From CAMLFJ01 sp035524955 (GTDB taxonomy: Bacteria; Methylomirabilota; Methylomirabilia; Rokubacteriales; CSP1-6), in NCBI GenBank assembly GCA_035524955.1, contig DATLFG010000042.1, positions 84,762 to 148,761 on the forward strand: DNA of 64,000 bases. Direction: 5' to 3'. The notes under the pieces were generated by a model. The model saw nothing but the letters and a program-made list of their open reading frames with translations, ran no database searches and was not told the DNA's origin. This document shows positions 19,160 to 28,071 of the stretch, piece after piece. Within the stretch, counting starts at the first letter, position 1; the number at the start of each line of letters is the position of its first letter. Made by a program: the position numbers and the translations under genes.

Positions 19160-21535
19160 CTAGATGTCGAGGTTGACCACGTCGAGCGCGTTCTTCTCGA
19201 TGAACTCGCGGCGCGGCTCCACCGCATCGCCCATCAGCACCGTGAACATCTCGTCGGCGCCGACCGCATCCTCCATGGTCACGCGCAGGAGGGTGCGGGT
19301 CTCCGGATTCATCGTCGTCTCCCAGAGCTGCTCGGGGTTCATCTCGCCGAGCCCCTTGTAGCGCTGGAGCGTGGCCCCGTCCTTGGCCTGCTCGAGGATC
19401 GTCCGCATCAGCCCGTCCAGGCTCTTCGTCTCGATCTCTTTCCCGGCCGCGTCCCCGATCGTGCACGGGCCCTTGTGCAGACCGGCGATCTCCGCATGCA
19501 GCTCGAAGAGCTGTACGTAGTCCGGAGACTTGAGCACGTCGACGCTGAACTGCGCGGTCTGGGGCCCCGCGATCTCCACCGTGGTCGTGTCGCCGTTGTC
19601 CGCGCCCACGAGGCGGGCCGACCAGCCCGGCAGCTCCGCGACCGCCTCGCTCACCGCCCCCGCGATCTCCGCGTCACCGACGCCGCGCTTGGTGGCCTTG
19701 AACTTCTTGCGCAGCAGGGCGTCCAGGATCGCACTCGGGACGCCCCGGCGCACCAGCTTGGAGAACAGGGCCCGGAACTCGAGCACCCGCCTGAGCGATT
19801 CCATCAGGGCCTCACCCCGCAGGGGCGCCGCCTTGCCGGGAACCTTGATGCTCGCCTTCTCCACCCACTGCTCGAGCAGGAATTCCTCCATCTCCCGCTC
19901 GCTCATCAGGTACTTCTCGGCCCGGCCCTTCTTCACCTTGAACAACGGCGGCTGGGCGATGAACAGATGCCCCGCCTCGATCACCTGGACCATGTGCCGG
20001 AAGAAGAACGTGAGCAGCAGCGTGCGGATGTGGGCGCCGTCCACGTCGGCGTCCGTCATCAGGATCACCTTGTGGTAGCGTAGCTTGCTGACGTCGAACT
20101 CCTCGGGGCCGATCCCGGTGCCGAGCGCCGAGATCAGCAGCCGGATTTCATTGTGGGACAGGACCTTGTCGTAGCGCGCCTTCTCCGCGTTGATGATCTT
20201 GCCGCGCAGCGGGAGCACCGCCTGGGTCTTCCGGTCGCGCCCCTGTTTGGCCGAGCCGCCCGCGGAATCGCCCTCGACCAGGAAGATCTCGCGGAACTGG
20301 GGCTCGCGCTCCGAGCAGTCCGCGAGCTTGGCCGAGAGGCCCTCGTCGTCGCGGCCACCCTTGCGGGTCAGCTCGCGCGCCTTGCGCGCGGCCTCGCGGG
20401 CCTGGGCCGCGCGCACGCACTTGTCCGCGATCTTGCGCGCGGTGGTCGGGTCCTCCTCGAACACCTCGCCGAGCCGGTCGTTGACGATCTGCTGGACGAG
20501 CCCCTTGACGTCGGAGTTGCCGAGCTTGGCCTTCGTCTGGCCCTCGAACTGCGGATCCGGGATGCGCACCGAGACCACCGCGGTCAGGCCTTCGCGCACG
20601 TCGTCGCCGCTGACGTCGCCCTTGAAGGTCTTGAGGAACCCGTTGGCCTTGGCGTAGTTGGAGATGGTCCCGGTCAGCGCGGCCCGGAACCCGGTGAGGT
20701 GCGTGCCGCCCTCGCGCGTGTTGATGTTGTTGGCGAAGGAGAACACGCTCTCCTGATAGCCGTCGTTGTACTGAAGCGCCACCTCCACCTCGATGTTGTC
20801 CTTCTTCCCCTCGAAGAAGAGCACCTTCGGGTGGATCGACGTCTTGTTCTGGTTCAGGTGCTTGATGAACTCGATGATCCCGCCCTTGTAGAGGAAGGTG
20901 TGGCTCCGCCCGTCGCGCTCGTCCTCGATGACGATCTTGAGGCCCTTGTTGAGAAACGCCATCTCGCGCAAACGGTTCGAGAGCGTGTCGAAGGAGAACG
21001 TGGTCTCCTCGAAGATCTTCGCGTCCGGCTTGAAGCGCACGATGGTGCCGTGCTTGGTGGTCTTCTCGCCCGCGGCCAGCTCGCCCTGCGGTGCTCCGTA
21101 CTCGTAGCGCTGCGTCCACACCTTGCCCTGCCGCCGGATCTCGATCTCGAGCCACTCCGATAGCGCGTTGACCACCGAGATGCCGACGCCGTGCAGGCCG
21201 CCCGAGACCTTGTAGGCGGAGTGCTCGAACTTGCCGCCCGCGTGGAGCACGGTGAGCACGACCTCCGCCGCTGGGCGGCCGCTCTCCTTGTGGATGTCGA
21301 CCGGGATGCCGCGGCCGTTATCCCCCACCGAGCAGGACCCGTCCGAGTGCAGGATGACCTTGATGCTGTCACAGTAGCCGGCCAACGCCTCGTCGACCGA
21401 GTTGTCCACCGCCTCGTACACGAGATGGTGGAGCCCGTAGGCGCCGGTGTCGCCGATGTACATCGCCGGGCGCTTGCGGACTGCCTCGAGCCCCTCGAGA
21501 ACCTTGATGTCGCTCGCGGTATACGTGTCGGCCAT
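19160..21535 (-). CDS. gyrB: DNA gyrase subunit B
   Basis: 791 residues. The GHKL ATPase domain has RKRPAMYIGDTG, VDNSVDEALAGYC and GGLHGVGISVVNALS; the Toprim domain has LVEGDSAGGSAKQGRDR and DADVDGAHIRTLLLTFFFRHM; the C-terminal QRYKGLGEMNPEQLWETTM is the GyrA-contact region. About 170 extra residues within the Toprim region (roughly 560-730) match the insertion known from proteobacterial GyrB. The ATG overlaps the recF stop by one base. Confidence 0.98.
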   Translation of the reverse strand: MADTYTASDIKVLEGLEAVRKRPAMYIGDTGAYGLHHLVYEAVDNSVDEALAGYCDSIKVILHSDGSCSVGDNGRGIPVDIHKESGRPAAEVVLTVLHAGGKFEHSAYKVSGGLHGVGISVVNALSEWLEIEIRRQGKVWTQRYEYGAPQGELAAGEKTTKHGTIVRFKPDAKIFEETTFSFDTLSNRLREMAFLNKGLKIVIEDERDGRSHTFLYKGGIIEFIKHLNQNKTSIHPKVLFFEGKKDNIEVEVALQYNDGYQESVFSFANNINTREGGTHLTGFRAALTGTISNYAKANGFLKTFKGDVSGDDVREGLTAVVSVRIPDPQFEGQTKAKLGNSDVKGLVQQIVNDRLGEVFEEDPTTARKIADKCVRAAQAREAARKARELTRKGGRDDEGLSAKLADCSEREPQFREIFLVEGDSAGGSAKQGRDRKTQAVLPLRGKIINAEKARYDKVLSHNEIRLLISALGTGIGPEEFDVSKLRYHKVILMTDADVDGAHIRTLLLTFFFRHMVQVIEAGHLFIAQPPLFKVKKGRAEKYLMSEREMEEFLLEQWVEKASIKVPGKAAPLRGEALMESLRRVLEFRALFSKLVRRGVPSAILDALLRKKFKATKRGVGDAEIAGAVSEAVAELPGWSARLVGADNGDTTTVEIAGPQTAQFSVDVLKSPDYVQLFELHAEIAGLHKGPCTIGDAAGKEIETKSLDGLMRTILEQAKDGATLQRYKGLGEMNPEQLWETTMNPETRTLLRVTMEDAVGADEMFTVLMGDAVEPRREFIEKNALDVVNLDI

Positions 21536-22626
21536 CAGGCAGCGCCTCGAACGGCGCTGAGCATCGGTTCGGTCACGCGGCCTCCCCTCACGTCCCACCA
21601 GGTCACCCGCCGGACGTCCGGCAGCGAGGCGTCGGCGGTGGTCAGGAACACCTGGCCCGCCGCCGAGACATGGTCCAGGACCCGCGCCTGCACGGCGGGG
21701 TCGAGCTCGGACAGCGCGTCGTCGAGCAGCAGCACCGGCGCGCTGCCGACCGCCCGCGCCACCGGCCCCACCTCGGCCAGGCGCAGGGTGAGCGCCATCA
21801 GCCGCTGCTGGCCGCGCGAGCCGTAGACCCGCAGATCCCGATCGTCCACCTCGATCAGCAGGTCATCGCGGTGCGGGCCGACCAGCGTCTGTCCCCGCCG
21901 CGCTTCCTCGGGAACCCGCGCCTCGAGCACGGCCAGGAACTCGGCCTCGCCCGCCTCGGGACCGAGCGCCGCGCAGTACTGAAGCCTCACCGCGCCCGCG
22001 CCGGCCAGGGTGGGATAGAGCCCGCGTGCCTCCGCCTGGAGCGCCTCGACCGCGGCCCGCCGGCGGAGCATCAGCTCGAGGCCGACCCGCACGAGCTGCG
22101 CGTTCCACGGCGCGAGGGCGTTGCGGAGCGCCGGCCCGGCGAGGCCTCCCTGCAGGAGGCGGTTGCGGCGCGCCACGATCTGGCGATACCGGCCGAGGCC
22201 GCTCAGGTGGGCCGCGTAGAGCTTGCCCGCGAATCCGTCGATGAAGTTGCGGCGGGCGTGCGGCCCCTCGGTCAGGATGGCCAGATCCTGCCAGCCGAAC
22301 CCGATGGCGCGAGCCCAGGGGCACCCTTCCCCGCCGACGCCCCAGCGCCCGTCGTCCCGCTGGACCACCGCGCGGCGGATGGCGCGCACCGTCTCCCCGC
22401 GGCGGATCTCCCCGCCGACGAGGGCGCTGGCCGCTCCCCAGCCGAGCATGTCGGCCGCCTTGGCCCCGCGGAACGAGCGTCCAACCAGGAGGACGCCGAG
22501 CCCTTCGAGCAGGTTGGTCTTGCCTTGGGCGTTCGGCCCCGCGAGGACGTTCAGGTGGGGCGCCGGCGTGAGCGAGAGGGTTCGATAGTTGCGAAAATCG
22601 GACAGTTCTACCCTGTCAATTTCCAA
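21535..22626 (-). CDS. recF: DNA replication and repair protein RecF
   Basis: 363 residues with a TTG start. Walker A GPNAQGKTNLLEG is at 30-42, the signature FLTEGPHARRNFIDG-like region near 110-125, and Walker B LLLDDALSELDP near 305. It is an SMC-like ATPase that loads RecA at gaps with RecO and RecR (recR is at 7.2 kb). It starts 24 bases after dnaN and overlaps gyrB by one base. Confidence 0.97.
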   Translation of the reverse strand: MEIDRVELSDFRNYRTLSLTPAPHLNVLAGPNAQGKTNLLEGLGVLLVGRSFRGAKAADMLGWGAASALVGGEIRRGETVRAIRRAVVQRDDGRWGVGGEGCPWARAIGFGWQDLAILTEGPHARRNFIDGFAGKLYAAHLSGLGRYRQIVARRNRLLQGGLAGPALRNALAPWNAQLVRVGLELMLRRRAAVEALQAEARGLYPTLAGAGAVRLQYCAALGPEAGEAEFLAVLEARVPEEARRGQTLVGPHRDDLLIEVDDRDLRVYGSRGQQRLMALTLRLAEVGPVARAVGSAPVLLLDDALSELDPAVQARVLDHVSAAGQVFLTTADASLPDVRRVTWWDVRGGRVTEPMLSAVRGAA

Positions 22627-22650
22627 CGATTTTCGCTCCCATGAGAGCCG

Positions 22651-23745
22651 TTAAATCCTCATGGGCATGATAACACACAGGGTTCCCTCGTCCTCGAAGC
22701 TTTTGAACACTCCGGGGCTCAAACCGTCCTTCAGCTCGATCAGAACCTGCTCGCCGCCCTGCGCGCCCAGCGCGTCGAGCACGTAGCGCGAGTTGAATCC
22801 GATCGTGATCTCTTCTCCCGCGAACTGCGCTTCCATCTGCTCTTCGGCTTCACCGTAGTCCGGGCTATTCGCCGTCAACTTGAGCTGACCCGGCACGAAC
22901 AGGAAGCGCACCGGCTTCGTCCGCTCCTCGGAGAGCACGGACACCCGCCGCAGCGCGGCCGTCAGCGCCGCGCGCGACAGCGTGACCCGATGCGGGTGCG
23001 CGCGCGGCACGACCTGCTCGTAGTTCGGAAACGTACCCTCGATCAGGCGGGCCATCAGGAGGACGTTCGGCATGCGGATCATGAACTGGTTGTCGCTGAC
23101 CGCGATCTGTACCTCCTCGCCGGATCCCACGATGCGGGCGACTTCCTGAACCGCCTTGCGCGGAACGATCCCGGACATCGCCGGGCCCGCGCTCGGGAGC
23201 TGGCGCACCGCCAGGGCCAGCCGGTGTCCGTCGGTGGCGACCATCCGAAGCTCCTTGTCCTGCACCGCGAACAGGACCCCGTTCAGGGCATAGCGGCTCT
23301 CGTCGTGGGAGATCGCGAAGGTCGTCTGGCCCAGCATGTCGCGGAGGATCTTGCCGTCGATCCCGAGCCAGCCGGTCATCGCCCCGTCCCCCACCGCGGG
23401 AAACTCCTCGGGCGTGAGACCGACCAGCCGATACGAGGCTCCCGCGCAGCGCAAGGCAACCCATGCGTTCTCCTGCACCTTCAGGGCGAGCGGCGCCGAC
23501 GGCAGCTCCTTGACGATCTCCATCAGCTTGCGCGCCGAGATCGTGATGGTCCCGGGCTTGACCACCTTGGCAGGACCCGTGACGCGCACGCTAACCTCGA
23601 GATCGGTCGCCGTCATCGTCAGAGTGTCGCCCTGGGCCTCGAGCAGAACATTCGCCAGCACCGGCAGGGTTTGGCGCGGCTCGACCACGTTGTGCACCAT
23701 CTGGAGGCCACGCATGAATGCGTCACGGTCCACAAGGACTTCCAT
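22651..23745 (-). CDS. dnaN: DNA polymerase III beta sliding clamp
   Basis: 364 residues. The ATG at 23745 is chosen because GGAG lies six bases upstream; a second ATG two codons earlier overlaps that site. The three-domain clamp is recognisable: MEVLVDRDAFMRGLQMVHNVV, the middle-domain GVLFAVQDKELRMVATDGHRLA, and the C-terminal MPMRI, the conserved clamp end. It follows dnaA in the same direction after 167 bases that hold a DnaA-box-like site. Confidence 0.97.
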   Translation of the reverse strand: MEVLVDRDAFMRGLQMVHNVVEPRQTLPVLANVLLEAQGDTLTMTATDLEVSVRVTGPAKVVKPGTITISARKLMEIVKELPSAPLALKVQENAWVALRCAGASYRLVGLTPEEFPAVGDGAMTGWLGIDGKILRDMLGQTTFAISHDESRYALNGVLFAVQDKELRMVATDGHRLALAVRQLPSAGPAMSGIVPRKAVQEVARIVGSGEEVQIAVSDNQFMIRMPNVLLMARLIEGTFPNYEQVVPRAHPHRVTLSRAALTAALRRVSVLSEERTKPVRFLFVPGQLKLTANSPDYGEAEEQMEAQFAGEEITIGFNSRYVLDALGAQGGEQVLIELKDGLSPGVFKSFEDEGTLCVIMPMRI

Positions 23746-23812
23746 AAGCATCTCCGTTGTTCAGATTGTAGAAAGAAACAGAAGATGTCGGCGTCGTAGG
23801 GAAAGGCGGACG

Positions 23813-23821
23813 TGTGGATAG
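23813..23821 (+). promoter_or_regulatory. DnaA-box-like site in dnaA-dnaN gap
   Basis: TGTGGATAG, one mismatch from the DnaA box TGTGGATAA. It is the only box-like site seen in the 167-base dnaA-dnaN gap, which is otherwise without recognisable elements. It could contribute to origin function or to regulation of dnaN. Confidence 0.45.
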
Positions 23822-23912
23822 CCGGGCGGACGAAAAAGACCGTCGTGGGATGCGAGGTTAGCGGGAGCACGGCGGTGGATCGCGCTGGGGATGAGGCGGA
23901 AGAAGGCGCGGA

Positions 23913-25223
23913 TCACAGGGAGATGCTCTGGGTAAGTGTGTCGATGGACTTCTTGAATTTGGGATCGTCCTGGATCATCGCCTGGATCTTCTCGACCGCG
24001 TGGAGCACGGTGGTGTGGTCCTTGCCGCCGAAGGCCCGGCCGACCTCGGTGAGGGAGGCGTGGGTGAGCTGGCGGGCGAGGAACATGGCGATCTGCCGGG
24101 GGAAGGCGATGGCCTTGGTGCGGTTCTTCGCGCGCATGTCGGAGAGCTTGATGGCGAAGAACTCGGCCGCCTTGCGCTGGATGTGCTCGATCGTGATGAT
24201 CTTCTCTTCCTCGCCCCAGAGGTCGGAGAGCACTTCCTGGGCGAGGTCCACGCTCATCTCGCGGCCGCTCAGGGAGCAGAAGGCGATCATGCGGGTGAGC
24301 GAGCCTTCGATCTCGCGGATATTGGCCTTGATGCGGCTCGCGATGAGGTAGGCGACGTCGTCGGGAAGGCGGACGCGCTCGATCTCCGCTTTCTTCTTGA
24401 GGATGGCGACGCGCGTCTCGAAGTCCGGCGGCTGGATGTCGGCGATGAGGCCCCACTCGAAGCGGGAGCGGAGGCGCTCCTCGATCTCGGGGATCTCCTT
24501 GGGGGCGGAGTCGGACGAGACCACGATCTGCTTCCGGGCCTCGTAGAGGTCGTTGAAGGTGTGGAAGAACTCCTCCTGCGTCCGCTCCTTGCCCGAGATG
24601 AACTGGATGTCGTCGATGAGGAGGAGGTCAATGGTGCGGTACTTGGCGCGGAACTCGGCGGTGCGGTCGTAACGGATCGCGTTGATCAGGTCGTTCGTGA
24701 AGCGCTCGGTCGACAGGTAGAGCAGGCGGAGCGAGGGATAGAGCCGCGCGATCTCGTGGCCGACCGCGTGCAGCAGGTGGGTCTTGCCGAGGCCGACCCC
24801 GCCGTAGATGAAGAGCGGGTTGTAGGCCTTCGACGGGAGCTCCGCCACCGCCTGGCTGGCGGCCTGCGCGAACTGGTTGGAGTTACCGATGACGAAGGAC
24901 TCGAAGGTGTAGCGCGGAGACAGCCCGTTCGACAGCGGGACCGCGGGGAGCTCGCGCGGCGGCGCGGGCGCGCGCTCGGGCTCGCGATCGATCTCGATCG
25001 AGACGACGGGAGTGCCGCCAAGGACGGTGCGCGCGGCGCTCTGGATGGTGGCGGTGTAGTGCTGGACGAGCCAGTCGCGGCTGTACTTGTTGGGTGCCGC
25101 GACGCGGATGACGTCGCCGTCCATCGCGGTGACGCGGCACGGCCGCAGCCATGACTCGATGGCGGTCTCGGGGATCCTTCCCTCGAGGGCGGTCAGAATA
25201 CGGGTCCACAGAGAGTCAAGCAT
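23913..25223 (-). CDS. dnaA: Chromosomal replication initiator DnaA
   Basis: 436 residues. Domain I (1-80) has TAIESWLRPCR. The AAA+ domain has YTFESFVIGNSNQFA, Walker A GGVGLGKTHLLHA (about 141-153), Walker B LLLIDDIQFISGKERTQEEFFHTFN and the sensor arginine region ERLRSRFEWGL. Domain IV ends with the DNA-binding signature GGKDHTTVLHAVEKI. It melts oriC and regulates itself. The gene points away from oriC, which lies just upstream. Confidence 0.98.
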   Translation of the reverse strand: MLDSLWTRILTALEGRIPETAIESWLRPCRVTAMDGDVIRVAAPNKYSRDWLVQHYTATIQSAARTVLGGTPVVSIEIDREPERAPAPPRELPAVPLSNGLSPRYTFESFVIGNSNQFAQAASQAVAELPSKAYNPLFIYGGVGLGKTHLLHAVGHEIARLYPSLRLLYLSTERFTNDLINAIRYDRTAEFRAKYRTIDLLLIDDIQFISGKERTQEEFFHTFNDLYEARKQIVVSSDSAPKEIPEIEERLRSRFEWGLIADIQPPDFETRVAILKKKAEIERVRLPDDVAYLIASRIKANIREIEGSLTRMIAFCSLSGREMSVDLAQEVLSDLWGEEEKIITIEHIQRKAAEFFAIKLSDMRAKNRTKAIAFPRQIAMFLARQLTHASLTEVGRAFGGKDHTTVLHAVEKIQAMIQDDPKFKKSIDTLTQSISL

Positions 25224-25268
25224 TCTCAGGCTCTTGGTCGGCGGCGCCGCAAGAAGTTACACACAGAT

Positions 25269-25288
25269 TTATCCACAGGTGTGGATAA
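25269..25288. promoter_or_regulatory. Head-to-head pair of perfect DnaA boxes
   Basis: TTATCCACA at 25269-25277 and TGTGGATAA at 25280-25288 are both exact consensus boxes, inverted and separated by GG. The arrangement lies 46 bases upstream of the dnaA start and may serve both initiation and autorepression. Confidence 0.88.
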
Positions 25289-25501
25289 CCGGGAGCGTTC
25301 GGGCCGCCTGGTTCTCCGGGTTGCAACGACGGCCGGCCAGGTGGCAACGTCATCTTCGATTTCGATCAGCGATGAACGGGCGCTTCGCTTTCTGCACCGC
25401 TCGCGGAGCGCGCTCGCCGGGATCGCCCGGAGGGTGCGGCGCGCGAGACGGAAGGCGACCGTATCACAGCGGCGCTGACGGTCGCAAGGGGCTTGCGCGC
25501 C

Positions 25502-25530
25502 TTGACTTGGTGGGGAGCGGTCCGTAGACT
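25502..25530 (+). promoter_or_regulatory. Promoter of rpmH operon
   Basis: TTGACT (25502-25507), a 17-base spacer and TAGACT (25525-25530), ending 35 bases before the rpmH ATG. It is the best -35/-10 pair in the oriC region and should drive rpmH-rnpA-yidD-yidC. Confidence 0.65.
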
Positions 25531-25565
25531 ACGCTGGTTCTTCCATCCACGAGGGGAGTTTGTCC

Positions 25566-25700
25566 ATGAAGAGGACGTTCCAACCGAATGTGCGCCGACG
25601 GAAGAAGACGCACGGGTTTCGCTCGCGGATGAAGACGCAGGGCGGGCGGAAGGTGCTCAAGCGTCGGCGCGCGAAGGGTCGCAAGCGGCTGACGGTTTAG
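25566..25700 (+). CDS. rpmH: Ribosomal protein bL34
   Basis: 44 residues. MKRTFQPNVRRRKKTHGFR at the start and the highly basic remainder (RMKTQGGRKVLKRRRAKGRK) are the bL34 signature at full family length. GAGGGGAG lies upstream of the ATG. It is the first gene right of oriC, followed after 9 bases by rnpA. Confidence 0.98.
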   Translation: MKRTFQPNVRRRKKTHGFRSRMKTQGGRKVLKRRRAKGRKRLTV

Positions 25701-25709
25701 CTCGACGCA

Positions 25710-26087
25710 GTGCCAACATCCCCGGCGGTGCTCACGCTGCCGCGAGGCGAGCGCCTCCGGCGGTCGGCAGAAGTCCAGGCGGTCTTCCAGTATGGTAGCC
25801 GGCTCGAGCGCCCGAGCTTTGTCGTGCTCTGGCGCCGCGCGGCGGGGCGGCGAGTGGGCTTCGCGGTCAGCCGGCAACTGCGCGGGGCCGCCCAGCGCAA
25901 TCGGCTTCGCCGGCGGGTCCGGGAGGCCTACCGGCAGATGCGGGGGCTGTTCCCGGGTGACGTCGAGCTGGTCGTGGTGGCGCGCCCGCTCGTGGCGAGT
26001 CGGCCATTTCCCGAGCTAGTGGAGGACATGCGGCGGCTGGCGGAAGATCTGGCGCGCGCGTCACGAGTCGGGGAGACGGGCGCGTGA
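25710..26087 (+). CDS. rnpA: Ribonuclease P protein component
   Basis: 125 residues with a GTG start. LPRGERLRRSAEVQAVFQYGSR at the N-terminus and the RNR box RGAAQRNRLRRRVREAYR (about 58-75) are the RnpA hallmarks. It assists the catalytic RNA in tRNA 5' maturation. It overlaps yidD by four bases (GTGA). Confidence 0.95.
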   Translation: MPTSPAVLTLPRGERLRRSAEVQAVFQYGSRLERPSFVVLWRRAAGRRVGFAVSRQLRGAAQRNRLRRRVREAYRQMRGLFPGDVELVVVARPLVASRPFPELVEDMRRLAEDLARASRVGETGA

Positions 26088-26317
26088 GCGCGGGGTGGCT
26101 GGCGGCGCAGGCCGTCCGAGGTTACCAGCTACTCCTGCGGCCGCTGCTGCCCCCGGGGTGCCGGTTCGTGCCGGGCTGCTCGGAGTATGTGCGGGACGCC
26201 CTGCTGCATCACGGCCTGCTCCGGGGAGGCTGGCTGGGAATCTGCCGAGTCGGCCGGTGTCATCCGTGGAATCCGGGAGGCTACGATCCACCGCCCGTGG
26301 AGCGGTCGAGAGGGTAA
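26084..26317 (+). CDS. yidD: Membrane protein insertion efficiency factor YidD
   Basis: 77 residues with a GTG start coupled to rnpA. The family motifs YQLLLRPLLPPGCRFVPGCSEY and RVGRCHPWNPGGYDP are clear. It is a small amphipathic membrane-associated protein that helps YidC-dependent insertion; the yidC ATG overlaps its stop by one base. Confidence 0.96.
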   Translation: MSAGWLAAQAVRGYQLLLRPLLPPGCRFVPGCSEYVRDALLHHGLLRGGWLGICRVGRCHPWNPGGYDPPPVERSRG

Positions 26318-28071
26318 TGGACAAGCGAACGACCCTGGCGTTGCTGCTGATGGCCGCGCTCCTGATGATCTACCCGTACATTTTCATGCGCGACCCGGCT
26401 CCCGAGCAGAAGCCCGCGCCGAGGACCGGGGATCCGGTTGCCTCCTCCCCTTCCCCGACGGCGCCGCCGACCGGCGTCCCGGTCGGGGGCCCGGCGACGG
26501 TACCGCCCTCCCCCAAGGCGGCTCCGGAGGTCCCCGAGCGGACGGCGGTGATCGAGACTCCCCTCTATCGCGCGGCGGTTGCCACCACGGGCGGGCAGGT
26601 CAAGGCCTGGGACCTCCACTTCCGCGGCGAGAAGCCGATGGTGCTGCCGGGCACCGTGGACAATGCGGGCTGGGTTGTCAGACGGCCCGGCCAACCTCCG
26701 CGGCCCATCGCCTTCGCGCTGTCGACCGAATCCCTCAAGCTCGACAAGAACACTCCGACGGGTGAGCTGCGCATGGTCGGCGAGGACGGGTTCGGCATGC
26801 GGGTCAGCCAGGTGCTCCGCTTCCGGGCCGACAGCTACGTCGTGGACCACGAGCTCAAGGTGGAGAATCGGCACACCGTCGCGCAGGGCCTCGAGCTGGC
26901 ACAGGTCTGGAGCGCTCCCGCGGAGTGGCCGCCGGCGCAAGAACAGTTTGCCGGGGCGCGGCCGATCCACGTCGTCCGTCTCCCGAGAGGCGCGCTCTGG
27001 GCCCGCCGCCCGTACCTCGTCGATGCTGTCGACTACGTAGGCGAGGGACGCTGGGTCGCCTTCGAGAGCGCCATCGCCCCGGTTGGCCAGAATGGCGTCT
27101 ACCTCACGGCGCTCATTCCGAGAAGCCAGGGAATGGGTGTGTCCGAGGGGCGCCTGGATGTTAAAAACAGCAAAGAATCCGCCACCTTACATATCGCCCA
27201 GATCGGGGTGTGGGCCACGGTGCCCGTACTCGAGCCGGGAAAAACCTGGGAGGGACAGATCCAGAGTTACATGGGGCCGATGGAGTACGAGCGCCTGAGG
27301 GCGCTGGGGGTCGGCCTAGAGAAGGCGATCTGGTTTGGGGGATTCCCGTTTCCGGAATCCAAGGCCCGCGATTGGGGAATCCCCTCGTTCCCGATGGAGT
27401 ACATCGTGGTGCCGACCCTGGCCCTCATGCGGTGGTTCTACCACTTCATTCCGAACTATGGCGTCGCAATCATTCTCTTGACCGTGATCACCAAGGTGCT
27501 GCTGTTCCCGCTCACGGTAAAGAGCATGACCTCGATGAAGGCGATGCAGGCCCTTCAGCCGCAGATCAATGCGCTCCGGTCCAAGTACAAGAGTGACCCG
27601 CAGCGGCTGCAGCGCGAGACCATGGAACTGTACCGCGCCCACAAGGTGAACCCGCTAGGTGGTTGTCTCCCGATGCTGGTCCAGGTTCCCATCTTCTACG
27701 CGCTCTACGACGCGCTGTCGGTCTCGGTAGATCTGCAGAACGCCCCGTTCATCTGCCTCGGCCGGGCCTTCGGCATCGATTTCTGGATCTGTGATCTCTC
27801 GAGGCACGATCCCACGTATGTCCTGCCGATCCTCATGGGCGTGTCCATGTTCGTTCAGCAGAAGATGATGCCGGTAATGGGCGATCCGCGCCAGGCGAAG
27901 ATGATGTTGTTCATGCCCGTGATTTTCACGTTCATGTTCTTCAGCCTGCCCTCGGGCCTGGTCCTGTACTGGACCCTGTCCAATGTGATCCAGATCGGGC
28001 AGCAGAAGTACATGGAGCGGCGGACGGGCAAGACGGAAAAGGTTCCCGCGCGGGCCCCGAAGAAGGCTTGA
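26317..28071 (+). CDS. yidC: Membrane protein insertase YidC
   Basis: 584 residues. An N-terminal membrane segment (MDKRTTLALLLMAALLMIYPY) is followed by a Pro-rich linker and a large periplasmic beta-sandwich domain (about 75-360), as in Gram-negative YidC. The conserved C-terminal core has five membrane segments, with NYGVAIILLTVITKVLLFPLT, GGCLPMLVQVPIFYALYD and the final SLPSGLVLYWTLSNV. The tail is basic. It inserts and folds inner-membrane proteins such as F0 subunits. Confidence 0.97.
   Translation: MDKRTTLALLLMAALLMIYPYIFMRDPAPEQKPAPRTGDPVASSPSPTAPPTGVPVGGPATVPPSPKAAPEVPERTAVIETPLYRAAVATTGGQVKAWDLHFRGEKPMVLPGTVDNAGWVVRRPGQPPRPIAFALSTESLKLDKNTPTGELRMVGEDGFGMRVSQVLRFRADSYVVDHELKVENRHTVAQGLELAQVWSAPAEWPPAQEQFAGARPIHVVRLPRGALWARRPYLVDAVDYVGEGRWVAFESAIAPVGQNGVYLTALIPRSQGMGVSEGRLDVKNSKESATLHIAQIGVWATVPVLEPGKTWEGQIQSYMGPMEYERLRALGVGLEKAIWFGGFPFPESKARDWGIPSFPMEYIVVPTLALMRWFYHFIPNYGVAIILLTVITKVLLFPLTVKSMTSMKAMQALQPQINALRSKYKSDPQRLQRETMELYRAHKVNPLGGCLPMLVQVPIFYALYDALSVSVDLQNAPFICLGRAFGIDFWICDLSRHDPTYVLPILMGVSMFVQQKMMPVMGDPRQAKMMLFMPVIFTFMFFSLPSGLVLYWTLSNVIQIGQQKYMERRTGKTEKVPARAPKKA

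Larger units (their letters stand above)
25224..25565. other. Probable chromosomal replication origin oriC
   Basis: A 342-base non-coding gap between divergent dnaA and rpmH, the classical oriC place. It contains two perfect DnaA boxes in head-to-head orientation (25269-25288), a weaker TTACACACA at 25257, and toward rpmH a comparatively A/T-richer stretch with several GATC/CGAT steps (about 25340-25375) that could be the unwinding element. The box number is low, so boxes of lower affinity or the dnaA-dnaN gap may also take part. Confidence 0.8.
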
